DNA of 64,000 bases from JAENVT01 sp963720775 (GTDB taxonomy: Bacteria > Actinomycetota > Acidimicrobiia > Acidimicrobiales > Ilumatobacteraceae): NCBI GenBank assembly GCA_963720775.1, contig CAVRGR010000004.1:103986-167985 (forward strand), read 5' to 3'. The first letter of the stretch is position 1, and every line of letters begins with the position of its first letter. Below the pieces are notes generated by a model. It searched no databases, had not been told where the DNA came from, and saw only the letters and a program-made list of their open reading frames with translations. Both the position numbers and the translations under genes were made by a program. Below are positions 28,993 through 37,833 of the stretch, piece by piece.

Positions 28993-30203
28993 CGACTCGT
29001 CGTTCGGCGGATCTCGACGATTCGCTCGGCCGCATGGTTGGCGTCGTCGCCCTTGTCGTCGAGCAGCTTGGCCCGATCCTTGGCGGCCTCGCGTTCGGCC
29101 AGCGCCGTATCCACACGAGCGATCGCTGCCTCAGTGCCGTGTTCGTTGATGAACTCGGCCCACTCGACCAGTGCCTCGACCATCTCCGACTCCGGCACGA
29201 CGGCGACGTTGCGGCCTTTGACGAAGAGGTGGCCGCGCTTGTTACCCGCAGCGATCCCGAGATCGGCCTCGCGAGCTTCACCCGGACCGTTGACCACGCA
29301 ACCCATCACCGCTACTTGCAGCGGGATCTTGCGATCACCGAACGCCTTCATCGCCCTGTTGGCGACATCGATGACGTCGATCTCGGCACGGCCGCAACTG
29401 GGGCATGCGATCAAGTCGATGTTCTTGCGTTCGCGCAGACCGAGAGCTTCGAGCAACTGCCGGCCGGCACGGGCCTCTTCGACGGGGTCGGCCGTGAGCG
29501 AGTAGCGGATCGTGTCGCCGATGCCCTCCATCAGCAAGGTGGCGATGCCCGCCGTGGCCTTCACCAAACCAGCGGGGGGCGGGCCGGCTTCGGTGACTCC
29601 GAGGTGCAACGGCACGTCGGTGACCGCGCTGAGTTGACGGTAGGCCTCGATCATCAGCGGCACGCTCGACGCCTTCACGCTGATCTTCATCAAGTCGAAG
29701 TCGACCTCACGGAAGTAGGCCATCTCCCGCTCGGCGCTCTCGACCATCGCCTCGGGGGTGATGCCCCCGTACTTCTCGTACAACGATGGATCGAGCGATC
29801 CGCCATTGACCCCGATGCGGATCGAGATCTGCCGATCACGGGCTTCGGCGGCAACCGCCTTGATGTGTTCTGGCTTGCGGATGTTGCCCGGATTCAAGCG
29901 CAGGCCCTGCACCCCCGCTTCCATCGCCGCAAGCGCCATGCGGTACTGATGATGGATGTCGGCAATGATCGGAATCGGCGAGCGAGGCACGATCTGGGCC
30001 AGCCCTTCGGCGGCTTCTTGTTCGTTGCAGGTGCAGCGCACGATGTCGCACCCTGCAGCCGCCAGCGCATAGATCTGTTGCAACGTGCCCTCGACGTCGG
30101 CCGTCTTGGTGATGGTCATCGACTGCACCGAGATCGGCGCTCCGCCGCCGACGAGCACCTTGCCGACCGCGATCTGGCGAGTGGTCCTGCGTTCGAACGG
30201 CAT
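28989..30203 (-). CDS. ispG: 4-hydroxy-3-methylbut-2-enyl diphosphate synthase (flavodoxin/ferredoxin)
   Basis: [4Fe-4S] enzyme of the MEP isoprenoid pathway, penultimate step (MEcPP to HMBPP). 404 residues. TIM-barrel start VLVGGGAPISVQSMT, IVRCTCNEQEAAE, IADIHHQYRMAL, RLNPGNIRK; cluster cysteines in LIACPSCGRAEID and VAVMGCVVNGPGEA, and the final Glu in the reductase part. ATG at 30203 gives MPFERRTTRQIAVGKVLVGG. It lies 17 nt after the site-2 protease gene in the dxr-rseP-ispG order also known from mycobacteria (dxr-rip1-gcpE). Confidence 0.96.
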   Translation of the reverse strand: MPFERRTTRQIAVGKVLVGGGAPISVQSMTITKTADVEGTLQQIYALAAAGCDIVRCTCNEQEAAEGLAQIVPRSPIPIIADIHHQYRMALAAMEAGVQGLRLNPGNIRKPEHIKAVAAEARDRQISIRIGVNGGSLDPSLYEKYGGITPEAMVESAEREMAYFREVDFDLMKISVKASSVPLMIEAYRQLSAVTDVPLHLGVTEAGPPPAGLVKATAGIATLLMEGIGDTIRYSLTADPVEEARAGRQLLEALGLRERKNIDLIACPSCGRAEIDVIDVANRAMKAFGDRKIPLQVAVMGCVVNGPGEAREADLGIAAGNKRGHLFVKGRNVAVVPESEMVEALVEWAEFINEHGTEAAIARVDTALAEREAAKDRAKLLDDKGDDANHAAERIVEIRRTTSR

Positions 30204-30220
30204 GCCAGCAGTGTGCCAGC

Positions 30221-31480
30221 TCAGGGCAACGGCTTGGTGACGTCGAGGTACAAACCGGTGATGAACAACATCGCCAGCACCGCGATCATGGTCATCGCCA
30301 CAGGGATCATCTTGGTGATGTCGGCACGGTACGGGGTGCGACCACGACGCGACCGCAAGCGCTCGTAGGTGGCAATTGCCGCGTGGCCGCCGTCGAAGGG
30401 AAGCACGGGAAACAGGTTCAACAGACCCACGAAGACGTTGACTGCGGCGAGCGTGAGGAGAAGCCCGCCGAAGCCTGATTCGTCGCCGATCGAAGCGCTC
30501 AGCTTGCTGATGCCGACAACCGTCGTGGGCCGCGTGTTGATGTCGTCGTTGGTTCCGCTCAGGTGGCCGAAGATGTTGACCGGGTTCAGCACCTTGACCA
30601 CGCCGCCGATGCTGCGCCACATCGTGGGGCCGAGGTCGAACACGCTGTCGGACGCGGCCCGGGCGATCGACTCGTTGTTCCACACCACCTCGGTGCCGGA
30701 GGAGACGCCCAGAAACGCCTTGCCGAAGGCTTCACCCTGTGCCGGATTGGAGCCAAGGTCGACGACCTTGGTGACGGTTGTGCCGTGACGGTCGATCACG
30801 AGCGTGACGGCCTCACCGGGTTGGTGACTGCGGATCTGGCCAACGAATTGGTCGGGGGTCTTCGGATTGATGCCGTCGATCGACAAGATGATGTCGCCCG
30901 GCTGCACCCCGGCAAGGTTTGCGGGGGATGACTTCTCGACACTGCCGATGCCGACTCGATCGGTCTCGACTCGTCTGCCGTTGACGGCGTAGACGCCGAA
31001 GATCAGCGTGATGGCAATGAGGATGTGCATGATCGACCCGGCCGTGATGACCAGCATTCGCCGCGGGTAGCTCTTGTTGCGGTACGCACGGGGCTCGTCG
31101 CTGGGGTCGACCTCATCGAGGTTGTTCATCCCGATGATGCGCACGAAGGCACCGACGGGGTAGGCACGCAGGCCGTACTCGGTCTCACCGCGTCGAAAGC
31201 TCCACAGCTTGGGTCCCATGAACAAGAAGAACTGGGTGGCCTTCATGCCCGTCCAGCGAGCAGTGACGAAGTGACCGAGCTCGTGCAGGAAGATCGAGAT
31301 CAGCAAGCCGACGACGAACACGAACGCCCAGGTGCTCCACAGGTAGAGCATCACCAGGAGTGCGACGATCACGGCCAAGCCGACGATTGCTACGGGCCCA
31401 CCGGCGGTTGCGTCGGCATCGGGTTTGTCGGTGCCGCCGGCCATCACCTCGTTGCGAAACTTGGAGTATGTGTCACTCAC
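30221..31480 (-). CDS. rseP: Site-2 intramembrane zinc metalloprotease (M50, RseP/Rip1-like)
   Basis: 419-residue membrane protease cutting anti-sigma factors or other membrane-bound regulators. HELGH zinc site at residues 66-70 lies in a helix after two N-terminal hydrophobic segments; a PDZ domain occupies about 185-260 (GSVEKSSPANLAGVQPGDII, SIDGINPKTPDQF); the second metal motif NLFPVLPFDGGHAAI is near residue 370, with FDG in place of the common LDG. A C-terminal helix ends ITGLYLDVTKPLP. The start overlaps the dxr stop by four bases. Substrate unknown; no anti-sigma gene is adjacent, although a sigma factor gene lies 6 kb upstream in the same block. Confidence 0.93.
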   Translation of the reverse strand: MSDTYSKFRNEVMAGGTDKPDADATAGGPVAIVGLAVIVALLVMLYLWSTWAFVFVVGLLISIFLHELGHFVTARWTGMKATQFFLFMGPKLWSFRRGETEYGLRAYPVGAFVRIIGMNNLDEVDPSDEPRAYRNKSYPRRMLVITAGSIMHILIAITLIFGVYAVNGRRVETDRVGIGSVEKSSPANLAGVQPGDIILSIDGINPKTPDQFVGQIRSHQPGEAVTLVIDRHGTTVTKVVDLGSNPAQGEAFGKAFLGVSSGTEVVWNNESIARAASDSVFDLGPTMWRSIGGVVKVLNPVNIFGHLSGTNDDINTRPTTVVGISKLSASIGDESGFGGLLLTLAAVNVFVGLLNLFPVLPFDGGHAAIATYERLRSRRGRTPYRADITKMIPVAMTMIAVLAMLFITGLYLDVTKPLP

Positions 31481-32620
31481 GCTGTCAGTACCTCCGTGGC
31501 CACCTGACGTGCACGAGCATCGGCGGCGATGATGTCGTCAATCGTTCTATCGGCAGATCGCTCGAAGCGCTGGAGGGTTGCGTCACATACTTCGGCGATC
31601 CGGGCCCAACGAATGCGGTGCTGCAGGAAGGCCTCGACGGCGACCTCGTTGGCCGCGCTCAGCCAGGCGGGGGCGGTCGAACCGATCCGGCCGGCCTCGT
31701 AGGCCAACGGCAGGCAACGGAACGTGGCGGTGTCGGCGGGCTCGAAATCGAGCCTGCGCAGGCTGGTCCAATCGATCCGTCCGAATGGTGTGTCGATCCG
31801 GTTGGGGTAAGCCAGGGCGTACCCGATCGGCAGCCGCATGTCGGGCATGCTCAGCTGGGCGATGGTCGAACCATCGGTGAACTCGACCATCGAGTGCACG
31901 ACGGATTGCGGGTGGACTACGACCTCGATCTGCTCGTACGCCGTGCCGAACAGTTCGTGTGCTTCGATCACCTCCAGGCCCTTGTTCATCAACGTGCTGG
32001 AATCGATGGTGATCTTCGGGCCCATCTTCCAGGTCGGGTGTTCGAGTGCTTGGCTGACGTCGACACTCGCCAGTTCGGCTGCGGATCGGCCACGGAAGGG
32101 CCCGCCACTGGCGGTGAGGACGATGCGGGAGATCTCGCGACCGGGGGCGGTGCTCGACCGCAGACACTGATGAATCGCGCAGTGCTCGCTGTCGACCGGC
32201 ACCAGCTCGGCGCCCGCCGTGGATCGCAGTGGCTGCACGGCAGGTGCACCGGCGATGAGGCTCTCTTTGTTGGCCAGCGCCAGTCGCTTGCCCGATCTCA
32301 GCGTGCGAATCGTGACCGACAGACCGGCGAAGCCGACGACGCCGTTGACCACCACGTCGGCGTCGTCGGTGAGATCCGCAAGATCCGCCACAACCTCGGC
32401 AAACGGCAGTGCCGCGGCAACCTCGGCCCGCCTCGTCTCGTCGGCAACAGCCACGACTTTCGGACGAAACTCGTTCGCCTGGGCGATCAGCACGTCGACG
32501 GACGAATTCACACCGAGGCCGACGATCTCGTAGCGACCGACGTCGCAACGCACGACGTCGAGGGTCTGCGCGCCGATCGATCCCGAGGAGCCGGCAATCG
32601 CGAACGCGGACGGTTGACAT
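31477..32620 (-). CDS. dxr: 1-deoxy-D-xylulose 5-phosphate reductoisomerase (one frameshift near start)
   Basis: MEP-pathway enzyme, DXP to MEP with NADPH. ATG at 32620 gives MSTVRV; an extra base at about 32604 then shifts the frame, after which AIAGSSGSIGAQTLDVV (the NADPH-binding GSxGSIG) and the rest follow: LANKESLIAGA, VPVDSEHCAIHQCL (metal and substrate site), LTASGGPFRG, HPTWKMGPKITIDSSTLMNK, LSMPDMRLPIGYALAYP. Without the correction there is no usable start codon in the main frame. Corrected length 380 residues, typical. Overlaps rseP by four bases. The very N-terminal location of the break makes a real disruption unlikely. Confidence 0.92.
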
Positions 32621-32665
32621 GAACGTCAGTCTCGCATCGACCTGGTGCGAACTGCCTTCAGCCGT

Positions 32666-34063
32666 CTACTTCGTGACCCATGGCTGCAGCACCTGCAGGA
32701 GGTAGTACACCGCAGGGAGGGTGAAGAGGAACCCGTCGAATCGATCGAGCACACCCCCGTGACCTCTGACGATCGTGCCGAAGTCCTTGATGTCGAGATT
32801 GCGCTTGAACATGCTCTCGGTGAGATCGCCGAGTGGCGCCATGATCGAGATGACGATGCCCAGCAGGATCAGATCGCCGGCGCTGTTCCAGGTGCTCGAG
32901 CGATCGGTGAGACCAACGATGACCATCGCCAGGATCGTCGCCACGGTTCCACCGAACAGACCCTCGATGCTCTTGTTCGGGCTGATCCAGGCCCGTAGCG
33001 GGGTCTTTCCCGCGGCACTGCCGAGCATGAGAGCGCCGATGTCGTTGGCCACCACACCGATCGCCAGTAGGCACAACGTGTCGGTTCCGATGCTGGAGCT
33101 GACGATTCCGGAGGCGACCGGGAAGGAGAACTTCGAGTAGCGCAGGATCAGCGCAGCGTACGAACCGAGGAAGCCGATCCAGACGACACCGAGGGCGGTG
33201 ATGGCCATGTTCGGCATCGGTGCTGCCTCGAGGCTGTTGGCGCCGATGAACGTCACCGCTCCGGCCACGAACGCCAGGACGAGGATCAACGGAAGGGCCG
33301 GCTCGCCCACCCAGTAGGCGGCGATCGGGAGAGACACGCAGGCCACGATGCCGACGACCGTTGCCGGACGGTAGCCCTTCTCGGTGACCTTGTCGAAGTA
33401 TTCGATCGAACCGAAGAGCAGTACCGCGATCGCGACGACCAGGGCGAGCTTGGGGCCGACGACCAGGGCGACCACGAACACGGCCGCCATGATCAGGCCG
33501 ACGCCGATTGCAGTCGGGAGGTCGCGCGGGCTCGACTTGGCCCTGGGGGTGGTTGCAGGGCGGCTCGACGAGCCCGAACGCGCCGGGCGACCGCCACGAG
33601 TCGGCTCACCTGGACGCCCCTTGCGCGGCACGGGACGCGAACGATCGTCGGTGGGATCTGTGCCGATCGTGATGCGTCCTGGCTCGCGGCGCACAGGGAT
33701 CGAATCGTCTCGGTTGGTGACGTCGTCGATGTCGTCGGCTACGTGGCCGACGATGGCCACTCGCTCCATCTCCCCGGTCTCGTCGTGCGGGTCGACTGGC
33801 TGGTCGTCGCGCCACACGGGTGCCTTGCCGGCGAATGACGACCAGACATCGAGATCGTCGCTGGGGTCGGACGGCGCCGACGTCGTCAGCGTGCGGGGCA
33901 TCTCTCCGGTGGGCGGCTCTGTCCAGTGCGGCAGCGGACCGGTGTCGGAGGCGCCGAAGGACAAACCGCCGGACTCGTCGTCGTCGGTGTCGGCGAACAG
34001 CGGCGGACCGAAGTCCTCTTCTCCTTCATGTTGGCGTCTTTGACGCCTTGGATCGTCAGTCAT
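32666..34063 (-). CDS. cdsA: Phosphatidate cytidylyltransferase (CDP-diglyceride synthase) with long disordered N-terminus
   Basis: Makes CDP-diacylglycerol from CTP and phosphatidate in the membrane. 465 residues: the first 190 are acidic and low complexity (EEDFGPPLFADTDDDESGG onward, then Arg/Pro/Ser-rich), with no membrane helix. The rest carries about eight hydrophobic helices and the CDS signature region: WISPNKSIEGLFGGTVATIL, ISIMAPLGDLTESMFKRNLD, IKDFGTIVRGHGGVLDRFDG. The catalytic half is the usual 270 residues; the disordered extension is unusual in length. 18 nt separate it from frr. Confidence 0.94.
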   Translation of the reverse strand: MTDDPRRQRRQHEGEEDFGPPLFADTDDDESGGLSFGASDTGPLPHWTEPPTGEMPRTLTTSAPSDPSDDLDVWSSFAGKAPVWRDDQPVDPHDETGEMERVAIVGHVADDIDDVTNRDDSIPVRREPGRITIGTDPTDDRSRPVPRKGRPGEPTRGGRPARSGSSSRPATTPRAKSSPRDLPTAIGVGLIMAAVFVVALVVGPKLALVVAIAVLLFGSIEYFDKVTEKGYRPATVVGIVACVSLPIAAYWVGEPALPLILVLAFVAGAVTFIGANSLEAAPMPNMAITALGVVWIGFLGSYAALILRYSKFSFPVASGIVSSSIGTDTLCLLAIGVVANDIGALMLGSAAGKTPLRAWISPNKSIEGLFGGTVATILAMVIVGLTDRSSTWNSAGDLILLGIVISIMAPLGDLTESMFKRNLDIKDFGTIVRGHGGVLDRFDGFLFTLPAVYYLLQVLQPWVTK

Positions 34064-34081
34064 GCATTGCCCCCTTGTCGC

Positions 34082-34639
34082 TCAGACCTCGAGCAGTTCC
34101 TGCTCTTTGCGGCCGAACGCCTTGTCGATCATCTCCACGTGCTCGTGAGTGATCCGCTCGATGTCCTTCTCGGCCCGGTCCAACTCGTTGGCCGAGAGTT
34201 GCCCAGCCTTCTCCGCGGCTTCGAGATGTTTGCGGGCATCCCGCCGGATGTTGCGAACGGCCACCCGCCCGTCTTCTGCCATGTTCTTGACGATCTTGAC
34301 GAACTCCTTGCGGCGCTCTTCGGTGAGCGGCGGGAAGTTGAGGCGGATGACGACACCGTCGTTCGACGGATTGACGCCCAGATCGCTGTCGCGAATTGCC
34401 TTCTCGATCGACCCCAACGTGGCTCGATCGTGGGGCTTGACGATCAACTGTCGCGCCTCGGGCACCTGGAAGCCGGCCAGCTGCTGCACCGGAACCATGG
34501 AGCCGTAGTACTCGACCATCAGCCGCTCGACCAGGGCCGGAGTCGCTCGACCGGTGCGCACGGTCGTGAACTGACCTTGTACGTGCTCGACCGCCTTCTC
34601 CATCTTGTCGAGGGCGTCGAGAAGCGTCTCTTCGGTCAC
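34082..34639 (-). CDS. frr: Ribosome recycling factor
   Basis: 185 residues, exactly the normal length. Splits post-termination ribosomes with EF-G. Characteristic segments: TTVRTGRATPALVERLMVEY, YGSMVPVQQLAGFQVPEARQ, GVNPSNDGVVIRLNFPPLTE, ERRKEFVKIVKNMAEDGRVA, VRNIRRDARKHLEAAEK. GTG start at 34639; longer upstream frames are shadow of pyrH. Part of rpsB-tsf-pyrH-frr-cdsA. Confidence 0.97.
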   Translation of the reverse strand: MTEETLLDALDKMEKAVEHVQGQFTTVRTGRATPALVERLMVEYYGSMVPVQQLAGFQVPEARQLIVKPHDRATLGSIEKAIRDSDLGVNPSNDGVVIRLNFPPLTEERRKEFVKIVKNMAEDGRVAVRNIRRDARKHLEAAEKAGQLSANELDRAEKDIERITHEHVEMIDKAFGRKEQELLEV

Positions 34640-34683
34640 ATTGCCCAGCGTATCGACCCGCGAGGAGGCGTGATGTACATGCC

Positions 34684-35415
34684 TCAGCCCTGGATCATGG
34701 TGCCGACCCGTTCGCCACGCAGGATAGCCTGCAACCTCCCTGGCGACGACATGTCGAAAACCACGATGGGGATGGAGTTTTCTCGGCAGAAAGCGATGGC
34801 CGTGACGTCCATCACCCTCAGGTCCTTCGTCATCACCTCGATGTACGAGACCTCGTCGTACCGCGTGGCCGTGCTGTCGGTGAGCGGGTCGGCGCTGTAC
34901 ACGCCGTCGACGCCCGAATGAGTGCCCTTCAGCAGGGCGTCGGCGTCGATCTCGGCGGCGCGCAATGCCGCGGCGGTGTCGGTGGTGAAGAACGGGTTGC
35001 CCGTTCCAGCGGCGAAGATCACGACTCTGCCCTGTTCGAGGTGGCGCATTGCCTTGCGGCGGATGTAGGGCTCGCAGAGCCGAGGCATCTCGATGGCGCT
35101 CTGAACCCTGGTGTCTTGGCCGGCGCGCTCCAGCGCATCCTGAAGAGCGAGGGCGTTCATGACCGTCCCGAGCATGCCGATGTGGTCGGATTGAGTCGCG
35201 TCCATGCCCGACATGGCCCCGGTGCGGCCACGCCAGAAGTTCCCACCACCGACGACCACGCACACGTCGACGTCCATTGCTCGCACGGCGACGATCTCTT
35301 GCGCCGTCGACTCGAGGGTCGCAGCGTCGAGCCCTTGACCCGAGGCACCGGCGAGGGCCTCACCCGAGGGCTTGAAGACTATTCGCTTCCACCTGGGCGA
35401 GGGCTGCGCAACCAT
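34684..35415 (-). CDS. pyrH: UMP kinase
   Basis: Amino-acid-kinase-fold hexamer phosphorylating UMP to UDP; 243 residues. Visible: RIVFKPSGEALAG (ATP loop; FKPSGEAL in place of the common LKLSGEAL), VVVGGGNFWRG, MDATQSDHIGMLGTVMNALAL, VVIFAAGTGNPFFTTDTAAALRA-type segment, GVDGVYSADP and PIVVFDMSSPG. Start ATG at 35415, 8 nt after the tsf stop. Typically activated by GTP and inhibited by UTP. Confidence 0.96.
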   Translation of the reverse strand: MVAQPSPRWKRIVFKPSGEALAGASGQGLDAATLESTAQEIVAVRAMDVDVCVVVGGGNFWRGRTGAMSGMDATQSDHIGMLGTVMNALALQDALERAGQDTRVQSAIEMPRLCEPYIRRKAMRHLEQGRVVIFAAGTGNPFFTTDTAAALRAAEIDADALLKGTHSGVDGVYSADPLTDSTATRYDEVSYIEVMTKDLRVMDVTAIAFCRENSIPIVVFDMSSPGRLQAILRGERVGTMIQG

Positions 35416-35422
35416 GCGCCGT

Positions 35423-36211
35423 TCAGCCGATCTCGACCTGAGCGAAACGGACGATCGTTGCTGACCCGATGACCTGGGCGACCGACTTCTTGTCGTCCTT
35501 GGCGTAGGGCTGGTCGAGCAGGGCGACATCTTTGAAGAAGCCGTTCAACCGCCCTTCGATGATCTTGGGAAGCGCGGCTTCCGGCTTGCCCTCGTTGCGG
35601 CTGATCGTCTCCAGCGTCTGGCGCTCTTTGTCGACGACGTCGGCGGGTACGTCGTTGCGGCTGAGGTACTTCGGACGGGCGAACGCGATGTGCACGGCAA
35701 CGTCGTGGGCCAGGGCCTGCGAAGCGTTTGCCATTTCGACCAGCGTGGCGTTGACCCCCCGGCCACCTTGCATGTGGATGTAGTGATCGAGCACGTTGCC
35801 CGGCGCGGCTTCGATGCGAACGACGTCGCCCAGCTCGATCTTCTCCTTCAACGTGATCTTCATGTCGTCGAGTTGCGTCGAACGCTGGGCCGCAGCCGCC
35901 TCACCCTCCGCGGCCACGAGCTTGGCCAGGGTGTCGGCTTCGCCCTTGAACTGGTCGCTGGCGGCGACGAAATCGGTCTCGCACTTGAGCTTGACGATCG
36001 ACCCGACGTTGCCGTCGATGTACACCGCGACGACACCCTGGGTGTTCTCACGGTCGTCGCGCTTGGCGCTGGCGGCAAGGCCCTTTTCGCGAAGCCACTG
36101 CTTGGCCTCGTCCATGTCGCCGTCGGTGGCCTCGAGGGCCCTCTTGGCGTCCATCATGCCTGCGCCAGTGGCCTGGCGGAGCGCCTGTACGTCTCTTGCG
36201 GTGAATGCCAT
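35423..36211 (-). CDS. tsf: Elongation factor Ts
   Basis: 262-residue nucleotide exchange factor for EF-Tu. N-terminal UBA-like part TARDVQALRQATGAGMMDAK with RALEATDGDMDEAKQWLREK, then the TDFV signature (VKLKCETDFVAAS) which contacts EF-Tu, and C-terminal VAVHIAFARPKYLSRNDVP and LLDQPYAKDDKKSVAQVI. Complete. Seven nt after rpsB. Confidence 0.97.
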   Translation of the reverse strand: MAFTARDVQALRQATGAGMMDAKRALEATDGDMDEAKQWLREKGLAASAKRDDRENTQGVVAVYIDGNVGSIVKLKCETDFVAASDQFKGEADTLAKLVAAEGEAAAAQRSTQLDDMKITLKEKIELGDVVRIEAAPGNVLDHYIHMQGGRGVNATLVEMANASQALAHDVAVHIAFARPKYLSRNDVPADVVDKERQTLETISRNEGKPEAALPKIIEGRLNGFFKDVALLDQPYAKDDKKSVAQVIGSATIVRFAQVEIG

Positions 36212-36218
36212 TGACTGA

Positions 36219-37193
36219 TCAGCTTTCGGTTTCGGCGGCGGCGGACTCGGGGGTTTCGGTGGCTGCTGTGACCCCGTTTGCTTCTGGGGTTGCTTCTGGG
36301 GCCGCCTCGACGGTGGAAGGCTCCTCGGCAGCCGGCTCTTCGCTCGCCGACACTTCGGCGGCGGGTGCGCTCACCGAGGCAACTCTTGCGTCGCGCTCGG
36401 CCTGCGCCGCTGCGGCCTGACGGCGGGCGTCGGCCTGTGCGGCGGCGAAGGCGGCCTCGTCTTCGGCGCTGCGCTTCGGCGCCGGGGCGGCCTGCGGGTT
36501 GCGCTTGCTGGAGATGTAGCGCCCCTCTTCGATGGCCTCGGCGATGACCCTGCTCATCAGGGCGTTGGCGCGGATCGCGTCGTCATTGCCGGGAATCGGA
36601 AACTGCACGACGTCGGGATCGACGTTGGTGTCGACCACAGCGATGACCGGGATCTTCAGCTTGTTGGCCTCGGTGACGGCGATGTGCTCTTTCTTGGTGT
36701 CGAGGATGAACACGGCGTCGGGCCGCTTGTTCATGTTGCGGATGCCGCCGAGGTTCTTCTGCAGCTTCTCGAGCTCGCGACCGAGCAGCAGCGCTTCTTT
36801 CTTGGGCATCGAGTCGAACTCGCCGGAGACGCGCATGCGCTCGTACTCCTGCATCTTCGAGACGCGCTTGGCAATCGTTTCGAAGTTGGTCAACATTCCG
36901 CCGAGCCACCGTTCGTTGACGTACGACATGCCGCACTTCTCGGCATAGCTGCGCACCGGGTCTTGGGCCTGCTTCTTGGTGCCGATGAACAGCACGGTGC
37001 CGCCATTGGCGGAGAGGTCGCGCACGAAGTTGTAGGCGGTCTCGACGCGGGTGAGCGTTTGCTCGAGATCGATGATGTAGATGCCGTTGCGCTCGCCAAA
37101 GATGAAACGCTTCATCTTGGGGTTCCAACGGCGGGTCTGGTGCCCGAAGTGCACACCCGCTTCGAGCATCTGTCGCATGGTGACGACGGCCAT
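36219..37193 (-). CDS. rpsB: 30S ribosomal protein S2 with acidic C-terminal extension
   Basis: Small-subunit protein S2. Body (residues 1-240): MRQMLEAGVHFGHQTRRWNP, PKMKRFIFGERNGIYIIDLE, GGTVLFIGTKKQAQDPV, RWLGGMLTNFETIAKRV, AVVDTNVDPDVVQFPIPGND. Residues about 240-324 form an Ala/Glu/Thr-rich low-complexity tail, a feature of some actinobacterial S2 proteins. AAGGAG lies 8 nt before the ATG. The 144-nt gap upstream of the gene holds the likely operon promoter, with TACCAT around 37306-37311 as the best -10 candidate. Confidence 0.97.
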   Translation of the reverse strand: MAVVTMRQMLEAGVHFGHQTRRWNPKMKRFIFGERNGIYIIDLEQTLTRVETAYNFVRDLSANGGTVLFIGTKKQAQDPVRSYAEKCGMSYVNERWLGGMLTNFETIAKRVSKMQEYERMRVSGEFDSMPKKEALLLGRELEKLQKNLGGIRNMNKRPDAVFILDTKKEHIAVTEANKLKIPVIAVVDTNVDPDVVQFPIPGNDDAIRANALMSRVIAEAIEEGRYISSKRNPQAAPAPKRSAEDEAAFAAAQADARRQAAAAQAERDARVASVSAPAAEVSASEEPAAEEPSTVEAAPEATPEANGVTAATETPESAAAETES

Positions 37194-37337
37194 GATGGGT
37201 ACTCCTTCTCTGCGGTTGTCGGCGTCGGGCTCCAGGCGCCGAGGCGACCGCAGACGGAGCGGGACGAGGATGTCGTGGGCGTCGGGGTTGACGACCGATC
37301 GAACATGGTATCGGCCTGCACCCGGGCTCGGCGACCT

Positions 37338-37817
37338 CTACGGAGGCGCCGCGCATCTCAGAGTGGGCGGCGGAGCGCGACGCGGTGCCGAGCCATCGAC
37401 GGGAACCAGCCTGGGCCGATACCGAACCACACCGAGGAACGGCGCCGGATCGACGTATCGATCGCCCTGACGAAGCCCGAAGAAGAACCGCGCCGTGGTG
37501 GTGCCGAGTGGTTCACCGGCACGCACTGTCGCGCCGACCGCGACGAGCACCGACGCCAACCGCCCGTAGGTCGCCTTTCGACCGTCGGTCTGGTCGACCA
37601 CCAGGTACCGAACACCGGCGACAACCCCGCTGAACCCGACGACGCCCGTCGCTGCTGCTACCACGCGAGTCCCTGCCGCGGGCTGGTACTCCAACCCGCG
37701 GTTGCCTGGGCAGTACGTGCAGGCGGGTGACCGAAAGGGATCGACGATCGACGAGTTGACCGGCGGCTGGTAGCACGACGGCACCAACAGGGCCAGCGCG
37801 GCGAGCACGCCGATCAT
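37338..37817 (-). CDS. Exported M23 (LytM)-like protein lacking the catalytic residues
   Basis: 159 residues with an N-terminal hydrophobic signal (LAALALLVPSC, possible but non-canonical lipobox, Cys15). The core matches an M23 peptidase domain by spacing: NRGLEYQPAAGTRVVAAATG, VVAGVRYLVVDQTDGRKATY, GRLASVLVAVGATVRAGEPL. The zinc-binding HxGxD is replaced by RGLEY and the second motif (YAHL) by YGRL, so it should be enzymatically dead and may be an activator or binding protein, like EnvC-type degenerate LytM domains. It lies between the sigma-factor gene and rpsB, where mycobacteria carry a M23 gene as well. Confidence 0.75.
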   Translation of the reverse strand: MIGVLAALALLVPSCYQPPVNSSIVDPFRSPACTYCPGNRGLEYQPAAGTRVVAAATGVVGFSGVVAGVRYLVVDQTDGRKATYGRLASVLVAVGATVRAGEPLGTTTARFFFGLRQGDRYVDPAPFLGVVRYRPRLVPVDGSAPRRAPPPTLRCAAPP

Positions 37818-37833
37818 GGCCGGGCCCGGACGG

